NCBI RefSeq assembly: GCF_023278185.1 | Contig: NZ_CP066356.1 | Span: 7,060,001 to 7,124,000 of the forward strand | Origin: Bradyrhizobium elkanii USDA 76 | GTDB taxonomy: Bacteria; Pseudomonadota; Alphaproteobacteria; Rhizobiales; Xanthobacteraceae | DNA length: 64,000 nucleotides | Direction: 5' to 3' | Part shown: in pieces, positions 38,685 to 51,390 of the stretch | Numbering within the stretch: the stretch's first letter is position 1 | Layout: every line of letters starts with the position of its first letter | The notes under the pieces: model-generated | The model's database searches: none | Seen by the model: only the letters and a program-made list of their open reading frames with translations | Told to the model about the DNA's origin: nothing | Position numbers and translations under genes: made by a program

Positions 38685-38813
38685 ATGTCTGACGACAAGA
38701 TTGCTGTAAAGACCGTGCTGCTCGCGCTGGCCATCGGCATTGCGGTATGGGCAACCACGGGAGCGCCCGAGCCGGGCACAAATTCGCCGTTGCACGTCGC
38801 CACCAGGCGATGA
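38685..38813 (+). CDS. small membrane or secreted peptide, 42 residues
   Basis: A short ORF with GAGG eight bases upstream of the ATG. The peptide has a charged start (MSDDKIAVK), a single hydrophobic segment (TVLLALAIGIAVWATTGA) and a polar tail. The layout is that of a real small membrane protein, but the length makes this uncertain. Confidence 0.35.
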   Translation: MSDDKIAVKTVLLALAIGIAVWATTGAPEPGTNSPLHVATRR

Positions 38814-38861
38814 GGCCCTACGGGGCTTGGGAGGATTGGGCGCGGTCGCTTTAGGTCGGCG

Positions 38862-39110
38862 TCATTCGAGCGGTAGAGAAAGCGCCGGCAGCGGCCTATT
38901 GCCCTGCTCGCAACCTGTTCGCCCCTTGAGCAGTAGAACTGGCGTTGAGGCATCCGCGGCAGTCCGGCCCATGAAATGGGTCAGATTAACGCCCGATGAC
39001 CACTCCACATAACCAACAGCCGAAAAGGCAACCGCTCCCACGATGAGAATACTGAGTACTGAAGCGGCGGCTGCCGACGCCAAGCTTTGGCTGCTGAAAA
39101 ACGGCATCAC
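38862..39110 (-). CDS. small membrane protein, 82 residues
   Basis: From the ATG at 39110, with CGGAG eight bases upstream, the protein has an N-terminal hydrophobic segment (SAAAASVLSILIVGAVAFSAVGYV) and a polar tail. The frame is open upstream to 39191. There is no recognisable family. It may be an inner-membrane or signal-anchored small protein. Confidence 0.35.
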   Translation of the reverse strand: MMPFFSSQSLASAAAASVLSILIVGAVAFSAVGYVEWSSGVNLTHFMGRTAADASTPVLLLKGRTGCEQGNRPLPALSLPLE

Positions 39111-40009
39111 GATTCTCCGACACCGAGCTGCCACCCGCTCGTGCATTAGGCCAACTCGCGATGATCGAGTGTGAACCGCCTCACATTTCACGGGCAGTTG
39201 ATGCCGAGGTCGGACCGCCGATGCCAGTTCAGGGCCGGCGGGCCAATTTTCGTTGATTCAGATCCTGGCCGCGGCCCAGTCGGGCAGACGATCCGGAAGC
39301 GGGCTGTCGAGCAGGCCGGCGACAAGCACGCCGAAGGCCGCTCCTTCGATGGCCTCTTCAGTGAACTCGACGTTTGCGTCCCATTCGAAATGGAGGACCG
39401 CTGAGGCCGTCGCCCGCATCCCCTCGATGGTCGTGGCGCGATTGTAACCATTCGCAGCTGATTCATGGCGTCCTCAAAGGCTTCTTCGGCCGCGGTATCG
39501 TCAACACCGATCTGGTAAAGCCGGAGAGTCTCCTCGCTGGCGGCATCGAGGAGGCACGATATTTCCACGAAGCTGCGTCCTTGCTCGATCAGTTCGGCTC
39601 GAGATGTTTGGGCAAGGGTGACGCCCGTCCGTGTTCTCCAGCGCCAAAAGCCTGTTCGAGCGGGAGCACCCAGGACCGTTCCCGGGGAAGCGTTCTGCCG
39701 TTAGCAGGCCTACAGGCCGATCAGCTGACGGGTGTCGCTGCAGAACCTTGGGGTCACTCGTTTGCCACGGCCAGATACCGCTGAGCCCGTCATAAGCATT
39801 CGGATGAAGCTCTGCTTTCCAGCATGCCGTCGCCCACGATTAACTGTTTGAGCGGTTCTAGTCCGCGGCACGATCGAGTGGAATCGCAGATGGAAGCATA
39901 GTGAATGCATATGGACGGCGACTGCGGACCAACGGAAGGCCGCGCAAGAAAGGAGTAAGGCGATGGATACGGCAGACAACGCCGACGCGGTGACCACTTG
40001 CGCATGTAC
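39111..40009. other. no supported gene
   Basis: Only overlapping short ORFs without motifs are seen up to the IS21 element. Confidence 0.45.
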
Positions 40010-40079
40010 TGTTGCCGCGCGGCGAACAGGATGGAAGTGGAGCGTCGACCATGATGAGAGGGCTACGCCGGGCTCGTGA

Positions 40080-42529
<2,450 letters not shown>

Positions 42530-42609
42530 TTGACGCTCCGCGACAATCAAAGCAAACAAAACTCTTGCGCGCGACAATCATCGCGGCGATCATCATCGCG
42601 CCGCGACAC

Positions 42610-42990
42610 TGACTCGCCATCCTGATCGCCGCGCTCTTCCGACCCAGATCGTCGCGCTATATACTGTGATGCACCGAAGATCGATATCCCCGAGGCTTTC
42701 CACAAATGATAGTGGATGGCTTTCCACTGGCGGATAGGTTGGTCGCGGGGAGAATTCGCCATATTCCAGCTATCGGGGGGAGGCAGACCTGCTTGATCCC
42801 CTTCATGCCAAAACGGCGTCGGCAAATCTCGCACCCAGCTTTGAGTCCCACGACTCTGGGTCGACAAATTGTGTTGGGGGCCCGGGTCGATCCGCCGCAA
42901 CCTGCCCCTTGCCCACTGCTCAGACCGTATTTGAAGTTGCTCCCGATTGGCGCGCGCTAGTCTTTGAACATGGCGGATAACCTGACGCTC
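42610..42990. other. spacer before the nopM tts box
   Basis: No motif-bearing ORF is seen between the IS21 element and the tts box. Confidence 0.45.
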
Positions 42991-43018
42991 GTCAGCTTAT
43001 CGACAGCTGAGCTTCCTA
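42991..43018 (+). promoter_or_regulatory. tts box (TtsI-binding promoter element) for nopM
   Basis: The sequence starts GTCAGCTTATCGACAGCT and ends CCTA at the correct spacing. Counted by eye it matches 20 of the 22 fixed positions of the rhizobial tts box GTCAGCTTNTCGAAAGCT-N4-C-N-CCTA. It lies about 290 bases before nopM on the same strand. TtsI, induced by flavonoids through NodD, would drive the gene. Confidence 0.88.
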
Positions 43019-43098
43019 GCGTACGCCTCCGTTGACGGCCGCCTTGTTTGACGGAGGCAAGCGCTGCAGGTCCTAGGGGGCATCCTGGGAGAAGGGCT

Positions 43099-43265
43099 AT
43101 GACGATTTCGCGGGCAGAGGTGATCACATCGGTCGAGCCTCGGTGGTCGCGAGATGAGAAGGAAAGCTAGTTGCAGCATCGCTCGAGCCGGGAGCGACTG
43201 TTTCCGAGGTGGCTCGCATGGCCGGCCTTCATGTGAGCTAGCTGTTCAGGTGGCGCAAAAAGCTT
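43099..43265 (+). pseudogene. IS66-type tnpA remnant
   Basis: The translation reads MTISRAEVITSVEPR, then RWSRDEKE, then after a frame change and stop GATVSEVARMAGLHVS and LFRWRKKLEP. This is the N-terminal helix-turn-helix of an IS66 TnpA broken by frameshifts and stops. It differs from the TnpA of the intact IS66 in this window, so it comes from another IS66 subgroup. It sits between the tts box and nopM. Confidence 0.65.
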
Positions 43266-43307
43266 GAGCCGCCTAGTCGGCTGAGACAAGACATGCCATG
43301 GAGTTCG

Positions 43308-45218
43308 ATGAATACAGAACGGGCCCAGCCTCGCGCCGGCATACCTTTCGAATCCGAAAGCACCGAGCCAACGTCTAGGGCCGCCGGGCAGTCCCCTTCG
43401 TGCCTGACCCAGTGGGCGTCAGCCCTGACGCGGTGGGCGACAGGAGCGGCCGCCGCCGACCTCGTCTCGTCGCAGGACCGCGTCCTGGCGACCTGGGCAG
43501 CGGAAGAGGGGCAGGGCGAAGACGAGAATCGGCAAGAGGGGGTCAACCGGACGAGGGCATGGCGGGACGAAGGTGATGTCGGAGACGAGCTGAATTTGTC
43601 GTCATTGTCCCTGACCGCCTTGCCAGCCTCACTCTTGCCCAGGCTCCGGACCCTCAATGTCATCGGCAACCAGTTGAGCAGCCTGCCGGCCCGGCTTCCG
43701 GGCGGACTCCGGGACCTCTACGCCTCTGACAACCGGCTGACCAGTCTGCCCGCCCTTCCGAGCAGGCTCCGGCACCTCCACCTCATGGCCAACGAGCTTT
43801 CCAGCCTGCCGGCAGAGCTGCCATTTAGGCTCCGCAGCTTGACTGTCGATAGCAACCAGCTGACCGATCTGCCCGCCCTTCCGGCAACGATCGAGGAGTT
43901 GTCTGCCAGCAATAACCAGCTGACCAGCCTGCCCGATCTTCCAGCCAGGCTCCGCCGCCTGGACGTCAGCGAAAATCAGCTGACCAGTCTGCCCGATCTT
44001 CCAGCAAGGCTGCGGTACCTGGACGCAGGCGACAACCAGCTGACAAGCTTGCCTGGCGTTCCGGCCAGACTTCGATACCTGGACGTCAGCGAAAATCAGC
44101 TGACCAATCTGCCAGAGACACTCCCGGTCGGCCTTGAAATGCTCGGCGCCAGCAACAATCAGCTCACCGGCCTGCCCGCGACCGTGCTGACGCAGCTCGG
44201 CAGCGCGTCCAGCATCGATGTGCGATCTAATCCGATACCGGGCCCAGTGCTGGCCGATTTGGCGTCAGCCACGCGCGGCCCGGATTATGCCGGCCCGCAG
44301 GTCTTGCTGTCGATGCCCCTACAACCGGTGGAACATCAGCCGCCACTCCTGCACGAGGTTGTTGCGGATTGGCTCGCGGACGAGCCCGGCGCAGTGGCCG
44401 CCTGGCAGGGCTTCGCCGAAGAGCCGGGTGCGCAGGACTTCGCACTCTTTCTCGAAAGGCTCGCGGGCACCGTGAACTATGGTCATCAGGCGTTCCGCGA
44501 CCAGGTGGCCGAGAATCTGCTACAGGCCGCGATGAGGCCGCGGCTGCGCGAGCAGTATTTCGAGCTGGCCAGTGGAGCGACTGCGTCCTGCGAGGACCGC
44601 GTCACTTTGACTTGGAACGGTATGCAGACCGCACGCCTGAACGCTGATGTCAAGGATGGGCTTTATGACAGTCAGCTCGACCAACTGCTCCAACACGGCC
44701 GTGTCATGTTTCGTTTGGAGGCGCTTGACGATATCGCACGCGAGACGGTCCGCTCGCTCCGTCGTGCCGACCCGGACGCCAATATCGACGAGATCGAGGT
44801 CTATCTTGCCTATCAGACCCAGCTACGGGATCGGCTGGAATTGCGCCACATCGCCCCTGATATGCGCTTCTTGAATCTCTCTGACGTCACGGCGGACGAC
44901 GTTGCCCGGGCTGAGACGTCGGTGCGGGAACAGGAAGCGGCGGGTTTCGCGGATTTTCTGGCAACGCGCTGGGAGCCTTGGGATACGGTGGTGAAGCGGA
45001 TCGCCCCCGATGATCATGCCGCGATGCGGGACCGGCTTGCCGATGCAATGGAAGATGAGTTTCCGACGCGCTTGAACGAACGACTCGCGGAGCCTGGCCT
45101 GACGGATGATGTCGATGCCCGGCGGGTGGTCGGAGCCCAGATCCTCAGCGAAATCGCCTGCGAGATCAAGGGCGAGCTGATGCATAAGGTTCTCCGGGAG
45201 CAGGGCCTCGAGCTCTGA
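43308..45218 (+). CDS. nopM: NopM-like type III effector, LRR and NEL-type E3 ubiquitin ligase
   Basis: A 636-residue effector (ATG at 43308 with GGAG five bases upstream; an ATG at 43293 is possible). A secretion-type N-terminus leads into about nine leucine-rich repeats of the bacterial LPX type, about 20 residues each (for example LPDLPARLRRLDVSENQLTS). A NEL ubiquitin-ligase domain follows (IpaH/SspH/NopM family). The catalytic cysteine is in SGATASCEDRVTL, with the CxD pattern required for catalysis, at about residue 428. NopM passes ubiquitin to host proteins inside plant cells and affects nodulation. The frame is intact. Confidence 0.92.
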   Translation: MNTERAQPRAGIPFESESTEPTSRAAGQSPSCLTQWASALTRWATGAAAADLVSSQDRVLATWAAEEGQGEDENRQEGVNRTRAWRDEGDVGDELNLSSLSLTALPASLLPRLRTLNVIGNQLSSLPARLPGGLRDLYASDNRLTSLPALPSRLRHLHLMANELSSLPAELPFRLRSLTVDSNQLTDLPALPATIEELSASNNQLTSLPDLPARLRRLDVSENQLTSLPDLPARLRYLDAGDNQLTSLPGVPARLRYLDVSENQLTNLPETLPVGLEMLGASNNQLTGLPATVLTQLGSASSIDVRSNPIPGPVLADLASATRGPDYAGPQVLLSMPLQPVEHQPPLLHEVVADWLADEPGAVAAWQGFAEEPGAQDFALFLERLAGTVNYGHQAFRDQVAENLLQAAMRPRLREQYFELASGATASCEDRVTLTWNGMQTARLNADVKDGLYDSQLDQLLQHGRVMFRLEALDDIARETVRSLRRADPDANIDEIEVYLAYQTQLRDRLELRHIAPDMRFLNLSDVTADDVARAETSVREQEAAGFADFLATRWEPWDTVVKRIAPDDHAAMRDRLADAMEDEFPTRLNERLAEPGLTDDVDARRVVGAQILSEIACEIKGELMHKVLREQGLEL

Positions 45219-46025
45219 TCGATGCGATAGCCGCTCCGATCCTGCAGTCTCGTTTGGTCGTTACGGGACGAGCGATTGTTCAGGTCGCATGGATGATGCA
45301 GTTGCCGTCTGATGACCACCTCCGACCACCTCGGCGTGTTGTTCGCTCGCCGGCCGTACCTGGGAAACCCGCGATTCTAAACTAGCAAGCGATGCCAGAG
45401 TTCAAGGTCATTGCTCGCCTGGATTACGACGAACAGACCACGTTCGTCCGTGCAAGGCTGTGTCAGGTCACGACTGGCATAGCCTGGGTTGAACTTGATC
45501 ACGCGCAGGATACTTCGACAGCGCGGCCAATGCCGCTTCATGATTCGCTCGCGTCGTAGCCGATGTCGCTCTCCGCCACCGGATCAGACTCCATCCGGAT
45601 CCCGTTTGTGACCGCGAGCGGAGCGCGCTGGTGGCAGCGCAGAACGCCTTGCCGAATCTCCGTTCCCATCGGCGCAAGATTTCATAGCTCACTCGACGCC
45701 CAGCGCCCCCTGCATTCGTCGACAATGCGCAAGCTCAAGGGAAACCGGAAATACAACCAAACGCTATATCCGATCATTTCCGGTAGGAAGTAATGGCGAC
45801 GATAAACCAGGGCGCTCGCCGCAGAGCTACCGGGCCGGAAGGCTGCCACTGCTGACCATCCGATAGGGCGGCGCGCGGCTCACCTTCTGAATGTCGACGA
45901 TCCAAAGTCACTTCGGCGCTCTCGGCCCGACACCATGCCCGAGGGAAGCCGATGACGTAAGCGTGACGGAAGAGATCGGAGCCAACTTCGCCCCGCCCGA
46001 GCGCGAGCAGCTACGCTGCGGCTTC
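45219..46025. other. no supported gene
   Basis: Short ORFs on both strands (for example 45468-45725 minus and 45891-46109 plus) have no family motif. Mobile-element debris is possible, but I cannot name the source. Confidence 0.4.
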
Positions 46026-46053
46026 GTCAGCTTCTCGAAAGCTTGCTCTGGTA
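46026..46053 (+). promoter_or_regulatory. second tts box, without an evident effector gene
   Basis: The sequence begins GTCAGCTTCTCGAAAGCT, a perfect match to the first 18 positions of the tts consensus, followed at the right distance by C and GGTA in place of CCTA; by eye 20 of 22 fixed positions match. It reads rightward. The first ORFs downstream are short and unrecognised, so the effector may be decayed, very small or undescribed. Confidence 0.82.
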
Positions 46054-46468
46054 GGATGTCTGCTCAGGTGATCTTGGACGTGAGGCTGGGTGGACCCGCA
46101 CAATCGTGACCCCATCCAATGTAACAGTTTGGTCGCAGCTGCAGCATGCCACTTCGGAAGAGCAGCAAGAGGGGCCGGCGAGGCAATAGACGTTTGAGCC
46201 GTCCTTGGCGACGGCGCTCCCAGCCAGTACCGGTACCTGTCCTCATCAGTCTGAAGAAGACCAGCGCCGCATTGATGACGCGACTGGTAATGCTATGGCT
46301 CGGAATCAAAGGTGCACATTAAAGCAGTACCACCGAACTTCGCCGATTACGGGCATGTTCTCCGCTTTCGGCGTCAAGCGTTTGATCTAAGCAAATCAGC
46401 AATCCTATCGCTCACGTCAACGAATTCTACTAATCGAACGATGAGGCGCCGTTGAGCAATCTTCGCGT

Positions 46469-46765
46469 TTGCTGCGAGCCAGCTACTCGCAGTGCGATTC
46501 CGCCCAGCCCCCCTCAGAGGACGACGAAAGTTTCTTTAAAATGATGACTCGTGCCGATAGACGCAGCGAGGCCGCCCTTGACCAGTATCACCCTGCTCTT
46601 CGCAGATTCTCCGAGGCACTTATTCTTGAGAGCCAGACGATATCTGGACTGGACCACGACTCGCGGATCAAGTCCGCTCGGAGGCTGTTCCCACGCGACA
46701 AGAATCTCATCTCCGCGTTAAATTTGTTTCGTGCTGCGGAGCTATGCGCAAAATTCGGTTCGTAA
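46469..46765 (+). CDS. hypothetical ORF downstream of the second tts box
   Basis: A 98-codon frame with a TTG start or an internal ATG-ATG at 46541. From there the protein reads MMTRADRRSEAALDQYHPAL and continues RRFSEALILESQTISGLDHDSRIKSARRLF, a mostly helical sequence. It begins about 400 bases after the tts box and stops near 46765; a further frame (46731-46952) overlaps its end, which could mean a frameshifted longer gene. No effector family is recognised. This could be the remains of a type III effector or a chance ORF. Confidence 0.3.
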   Translation: MLRASYSQCDSAQPPSEDDESFFKMMTRADRRSEAALDQYHPALRRFSEALILESQTISGLDHDSRIKSARRLFPRDKNLISALNLFRAAELCAKFGS

Positions 46766-47003
46766 TACGGAGCGTGCCTTGTCCGGGCGCTTCGAGCGGG
46801 CAGCTAAGCATTGCAGCCTTGGCGGAGCAATCTTCTATGGTGATTTGCCAGCTTCGGTTGGGTTAGGCGACACGGCACGTGACCACCTTATGGCAATTCA
46901 AGAGCATGTCGCTCCGATGGAAACTCGCTATTTCCGTGGTGTTGGCAATTAACCCACCGTCCGAGCCAGCCCGGGGCAATCGGCTCGCTCTGTCCGAAAT
47001 CAG

Positions 47004-47256
47004 ATGACGGACGATATTCAGGTACGGCGCATCGGCGCCCGACGAAGTGGATAAGCGTTTGGAGCGTCTAGCCGACATCCTCATTGACTGCATCGCCCAC
47101 GGCAACTCGGTCAGCTTTCTGCCACCGCTAACTCGACGACGTGCGCTGGTGTACTGGCGTAGCGTCGCGGACGCGGTTTTTTGCAATGGATGCGTGCTAC
47201 TAGCTGCGGAAGATGGCGCAGGGGATTATTTTGCTGCTCGGGCAGCCGTTGGATGA
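47004..47256 (+). pseudogene. GNAT acetyltransferase remnant, N-terminal part
   Basis: From the ATG at 47004 it reads MTDDIQVRRIGAR, then after a frameshift near 47044 VDKRLERLADILIDCIAHGNSVSFL and PPLTRRRALVYWRSVADAV. This is the typical N-terminal third of a GNAT N-acetyltransferase. The acetyl-CoA binding region is absent and the frame stops at 47256. The copy is truncated and not functional. Confidence 0.55.
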
Positions 47257-48090
47257 AGTGTGCGAGCCAGGCGAACGACCGCCATAAACTTTCGTATCGT
47301 TAAGTGACCCCCTTGAGGTGCCCAATTTTTACCAAGGTTCAATTGAGCCGCTGATCACGATCCTCTTAGCTGCATGCGCGGCTGGCCACAGCGACATCTC
47401 ATTCGTCTTCGCCGGCTTCGTCAACTGATAGCGAATCGGGAGGTCGCGAATTCTATTTTTCGTCGGAATGACAGCATTTGCCGAGACGTGGATAGAGATA
47501 CTGATGGAACCATTCGAGCTTGCGTGGTGCGAGTTCGAATACCAACGGGCTCTCAGATGCCTCGAAGCGAGGGAAAACAGGGCGAACGACGTCTGATCCA
47601 TCATGCGGGAGGACCTGTGGCCAAACACTCTATGACAGCGCACGGCCACGCGCGCCACGAGCGGCGATACAGCGATCGAAAGCTCGCTCAAAGAATTAAA
47701 GAATTAGCCAGCACGGTCCTAATCAGAAGACCATCACCAAGCAGCGTAAGGCGGCGTCGTGCACGATGCACCGACGGGTTGCAAGACCGTCCGCTCGATT
47801 GAGGAAGAGGCAATCGTCGTTGCCTTTCGCAAGAACAACCTTGTGAGCTGCAAATTTATCGAGAATTTGGGCGCCCTTGCGCGATGAACACGGTACGCAA
47901 TCATGTTGGAGCTCCGGTAGAAATACGGGAATGAAGCTGCGCCGGCGGTAAGCATGCTCACAAAATCCATGACAATTGAACTCGCGCTAGTTGTGGTTCG
48001 GTCGATATTCTGCCAAGCGTAACTGTCGGAGTGACGGATCCCTGACCTAGAAGGCAGGGGACCTCTCGATCGTAAGGACGGGTCGCCAGA
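47257..48090. other. no supported gene
   Basis: Two overlapping ORFs on opposite strands (47329-47691 minus, 47374-47802 plus) lack motifs and good starts. Confidence 0.4.
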
Positions 48091-48486
48091 ATGAATAGAT
48101 CAGCAGCAAAGAAGATGCAGCAGCGCAGTGCCGGCAAGCCTGACATTGAGTTGGGCAAGCGGATCCGCCTGCGGCGTGTGGAGCAGAAGATTTCGCAGGC
48201 CGAACTCGGCGATAAGCTCGGCGTCAGCTTCCAGCAGGTCCAGAAGTACGAGAAGGGCGTCAACCGTGTCGGCGCTGCCCGTCTTCAGCAGATCGCCACT
48301 ACGCTCGACGTCCCCGTCACCTTCTTTTACGGCGGTGACAACAAGGCGCGCGAGGTTGAGAGCCTCCTGTTCCTGGACAGCGCCTTCAGTCTACGGTTGC
48401 TGCGCGCCTACAGTAAGATCAAGGATCAGACCGTCCAGCGTCAGCTGGTGTCGCTGATGGAGTCGATCGCCGCCGACGAGGATTGA
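48091..48486 (+). CDS. XRE/Cro-CI family transcriptional regulator
   Basis: A 131-residue DNA-binding protein. Residues about 20-75 form an HTH_3 domain (IELGKRIRLRRVEQKISQAELG then DKLGVSFQQVQKYEKGVNRVGAARLQQIATTLDVPVTFFYGG), a pattern shared by many alphaproteobacterial single-domain repressors. The C-terminal part is helical (LRLLRAYSKIKDQTVQRQLVSLMESI). Its targets are unknown. It lies between decayed sequence and the nifA region and is transcribed toward nifA's end. Confidence 0.88.
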   Translation: MNRSAAKKMQQRSAGKPDIELGKRIRLRRVEQKISQAELGDKLGVSFQQVQKYEKGVNRVGAARLQQIATTLDVPVTFFYGGDNKAREVESLLFLDSAFSLRLLRAYSKIKDQTVQRQLVSLMESIAADED

Positions 48487-48733
48487 CCGGTACTCGACGT
48501 CAGATCGCGGCACATGGACGCGACCTCGTCTCAGGACCCACTCCCGCGGCGAGAGCGGTCGATTGACTTGTACACGCCTCACTTTCAGCCGGTAATCTCA
48601 GGGCTACTCTCCTCGATCACGGCACCGCATCCCCGATGTCGACACGATTCTGGTTGACGGATCGAGCGACAATCTGATCTTCGAGCTCGCCAACTCCGCC
48701 ATTGACATCTCCCTCATGGTGAGGAGCGCCGTC

Positions 48734-49027
48734 CTACGTGCGAAAGGCGAAGCCGCGCGGCTTGCTATGGAAGATCGCGGCAAACAGCGCCTCTTTGGTC
48801 GGGAAACGGGTATAGACCGTTGCCTTGCTAGTACGGCATGCGATCTCCTCGACGCTGACGCCGGCGAGTTCACGAGCCAGGAACAACTCGCATGCCGCGG
48901 TCGAGATCCGCAGGTCCACTTCGGCGGCCAAGTCCGTCGGCGGCCGTCCCAGACGCACCGCCTTTTGCGCCGCCCACCTTATGTTCGCTCCTCCATTCAT
49001 CCACCCTAGGCTAGTTTGTCCATTCAA
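48734..49027 (-). pseudogene. TetR-type regulator, truncated
   Basis: A 97-residue frame holding only the DNA-binding domain of a TetR repressor: LGRPPTDLAAEVDLRISTAACELFLARELAGVSVEEIACRTSKATVYTRFPTKEALFAAIF. The ligand-binding domain, normally another 120-140 residues, is replaced by a short tail and stop. Ala-Arg-rich pieces continue in another frame, which suggests a frameshift. It is probably a broken gene. Confidence 0.65.
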
Positions 49028-49381
49028 TTAGTCTTCTGGGAAAGAGAAGGTGGCTTAGGCGCCATGATCCAGCGACAAACTGACGGGAAGAGCGGTGAAC
49101 TTGTTCGAGGTCGGAGCTGTTGTCTACCGCTGGTCGGCGACGCACGGCGTCCGTCAGGGGCGGCAAAATGGTTTCAACCCGTAACATGCCGGCGGGTTCA
49201 CCACCGCGCCGCTCAGCCCAGTTCTCGCTGCGCTCCAAGCGAAGTCGCCTTGCCAGGGCGGCAGACGGGCGGTTCCTCGCATGCGTGGTCAACCTGCCGC
49301 CGAGGCGGGCCGCCCTTTTTCAGATTTTGGTGGCATTGGATGCGCCCGCAAAAACCCAGTCCTCTCATGGTCCGCGCACGT
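49028..49381. other. no supported gene
   Basis: This lies between the TetR remnant and the 3' end of nifA. Short ORFs only; no clear terminator hairpin was picked out. Confidence 0.4.
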
Positions 49382-51136
49382 TCAGAACCGCTTGATCTCG
49401 ATTCCGTACTTCCTCAGCGCGTAGCCAATCTGGCGCGGCGTTAGTCCGAGCAAGCGTGCAGCTTTTGCCTGTACCCAACCAGATTTTTCCATGGCTGCAA
49501 TGACCCGCTCGCGATCGGCCATCTTCGCGCCACTTACGAGGACTGTGCCAGGGGGTGCCAGTGAGGCCAGTTCGCTGCCGACAAGTGGGGCCGGCGCGGT
49601 CGCTTCAGACGGCAAACTGATCGGCTTGGCGGGCACTGGGACGACCGGTGCCGTTTGGACTGTCGCCTCCTCGGACGTACTTTTCCACAGCATCGCGGAA
49701 AGGCACTGGCCGTGGCAACATGCAAAATCATTTCTCACGATCGATGGCCCGGCCGACAGGGTCGCTGTGCGCTCGATGCAGTTTTCGAGCTCGCGGACAT
49801 TTCCCGGAAAGCCGCAGTTCATCAGCACATCGATCGCGCTCGCTTCCAAGGTCAGCGTACGGCCGTTCACGCTATTGAAATTCCTCAGGAACTCACCGGC
49901 AAGCAGCGGAATATCGCTGCGTCTTTCGCGCAGCGGCGGCAGCAGCAAGGGAACAACGCTGATGCGATAGTAGAGGTCTGCGCGAAACTCGCTCCTTGCC
50001 ACAGCCTCTTCAAGGTTCTTGTTGGTTGCGGCTATGACTCGAACATCGACCTTTATGGTCTGGTTGCTGCCGACCCGCTCGAACTCCTGCTCCTGCAGGA
50101 CACGCAGCAACTTCGCCTGGAACGGGGCCGAAATCTCGCCGATCTCGTCAAGGAACAGTGTGCCTTTGTCAGCAAGCTCGAAGCGCCCCTTGCGCGAGCT
50201 GAAGGCGCCAGTAAAGGCACCTTTCTCATGACCGAACAATTCGGATTCCAGCACTGTCTCAGGTAGTGCCGCGCAATTCAGCTTAATGAAGGGCCGCTTG
50301 GCGCGGGACGATGATTCGTGAATAGCCTTGGCTACAAGTTCCTTTCCGGTACCGGATTCGCCGCGCAGCAGAACCGTGCTGTTCGATTTGGCCACGACCG
50401 CGATCTTTTCGAGCAAGCCGCGCAGCGCCGGACTGTCGCCGATGATCCCATGAACAGGTACCTTCTTACGCTCCCGTACAGGCTGCCTAAACTCGAATAA
50501 TTGCTTTTGCAGACGGTCCTTCTCCACCATCAGCCGCTCGCGATCGCAGGCGAACAAGCGATGAAGCCTTACTGTCTGTCCCACCAGGTTGGCGATCATG
50601 GTGAGCAGCCGCGCATCATAATCGAGCCGGAGACTCGACCTTTCGTCACAGACACGGTCGAGCGTCAGTGTACCCACGACTTTCGGATCGATGCGGATCG
50701 GAACTCCGATGAACGACACCGGCATGTTATCCGAGGCACCGAGCACCTCAAGGTCAGCTGCGCTGAACGCCGGCTCCGCTGCCACGTTCTCGGCGACAAG
50801 AGGCCTGTCGGTCGCAACGATCTGGTCGATTGCCTTCCGTGGCAGGCGCATCCGGAAGCGGTCGTCGCTGCCTTCGCTCCAGCCAGCACCCACGGTAATG
50901 TCCGGCATCCCGTCATCGTCGAACAGTGAGACGATACCGTGTCGCATCTGCACAAACGATTGCAGAAGGCCTACGACGTTGGCCAGCGTGACCTCGAGCC
51001 GGCAGGGAGCGGTGAGTATTTTCGATATTTCGAAGATACCGGTCAGCGCGCTCTCGCGCAGCGGCTCGCCCGAGAGCTCGCGCTCCGTCTCTGGATGAGA
51101 GGCAGGTATCTCGCGTGCGGAAGCGATATGCAGCAT
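49382..51136 (-). CDS. nifA: NifA, sigma-54-dependent activator of nitrogen fixation genes
   Basis: A 584-residue regulator from the ATG at 51136 (MLHIASAREIP), which has GGAG nine bases upstream; the frame is open to 51205. It has a GAF domain (about 35-185), a linker, and an AAA+ domain with Walker A GESGTGKE, the sigma-54-contacting ELFGHEKGAFTGAF, Walker B GTLFLDEIGE and FRADLYYRI. A C-terminal Fis-type helix-turn-helix (VQAKAARLLGLTPRQIGYALRKYGIEIKRF) ends it. The cysteines follow C-x11-C-x19-C-x4-C, the metal-binding, oxygen-sensing pattern of rhizobial NifA, so it is active only at low oxygen. It is co-transcribed with fixR upstream. Confidence 0.97.
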   Translation of the reverse strand: MLHIASAREIPASHPETERELSGEPLRESALTGIFEISKILTAPCRLEVTLANVVGLLQSFVQMRHGIVSLFDDDGMPDITVGAGWSEGSDDRFRMRLPRKAIDQIVATDRPLVAENVAAEPAFSAADLEVLGASDNMPVSFIGVPIRIDPKVVGTLTLDRVCDERSSLRLDYDARLLTMIANLVGQTVRLHRLFACDRERLMVEKDRLQKQLFEFRQPVRERKKVPVHGIIGDSPALRGLLEKIAVVAKSNSTVLLRGESGTGKELVAKAIHESSSRAKRPFIKLNCAALPETVLESELFGHEKGAFTGAFSSRKGRFELADKGTLFLDEIGEISAPFQAKLLRVLQEQEFERVGSNQTIKVDVRVIAATNKNLEEAVARSEFRADLYYRISVVPLLLPPLRERRSDIPLLAGEFLRNFNSVNGRTLTLEASAIDVLMNCGFPGNVRELENCIERTATLSAGPSIVRNDFACCHGQCLSAMLWKSTSEEATVQTAPVVPVPAKPISLPSEATAPAPLVGSELASLAPPGTVLVSGAKMADRERVIAAMEKSGWVQAKAARLLGLTPRQIGYALRKYGIEIKRF

Positions 51137-51390
51137 GAGGCGGTCTCCGTTATTTTGATCATCCTCCCTAGCACCTTGTTCGGATTTGCGAGCTTCGTTT
51201 TGCATGTCATGCTCGATCTAGCGTTACGAATTAACGAGATGACATAGAAGCGTAACACCTTTTCATGGCACGACGGTAACCTTACAGTGGTTTGATTTCA
51301 TCTTTTTTCGGAATAGGTGCGCGACGTCAGCGTAGAACACGAACTTCAACGCTGAGGCTTAAGTCAGCCGCGTTGCCAGGCTTGGTCGAT

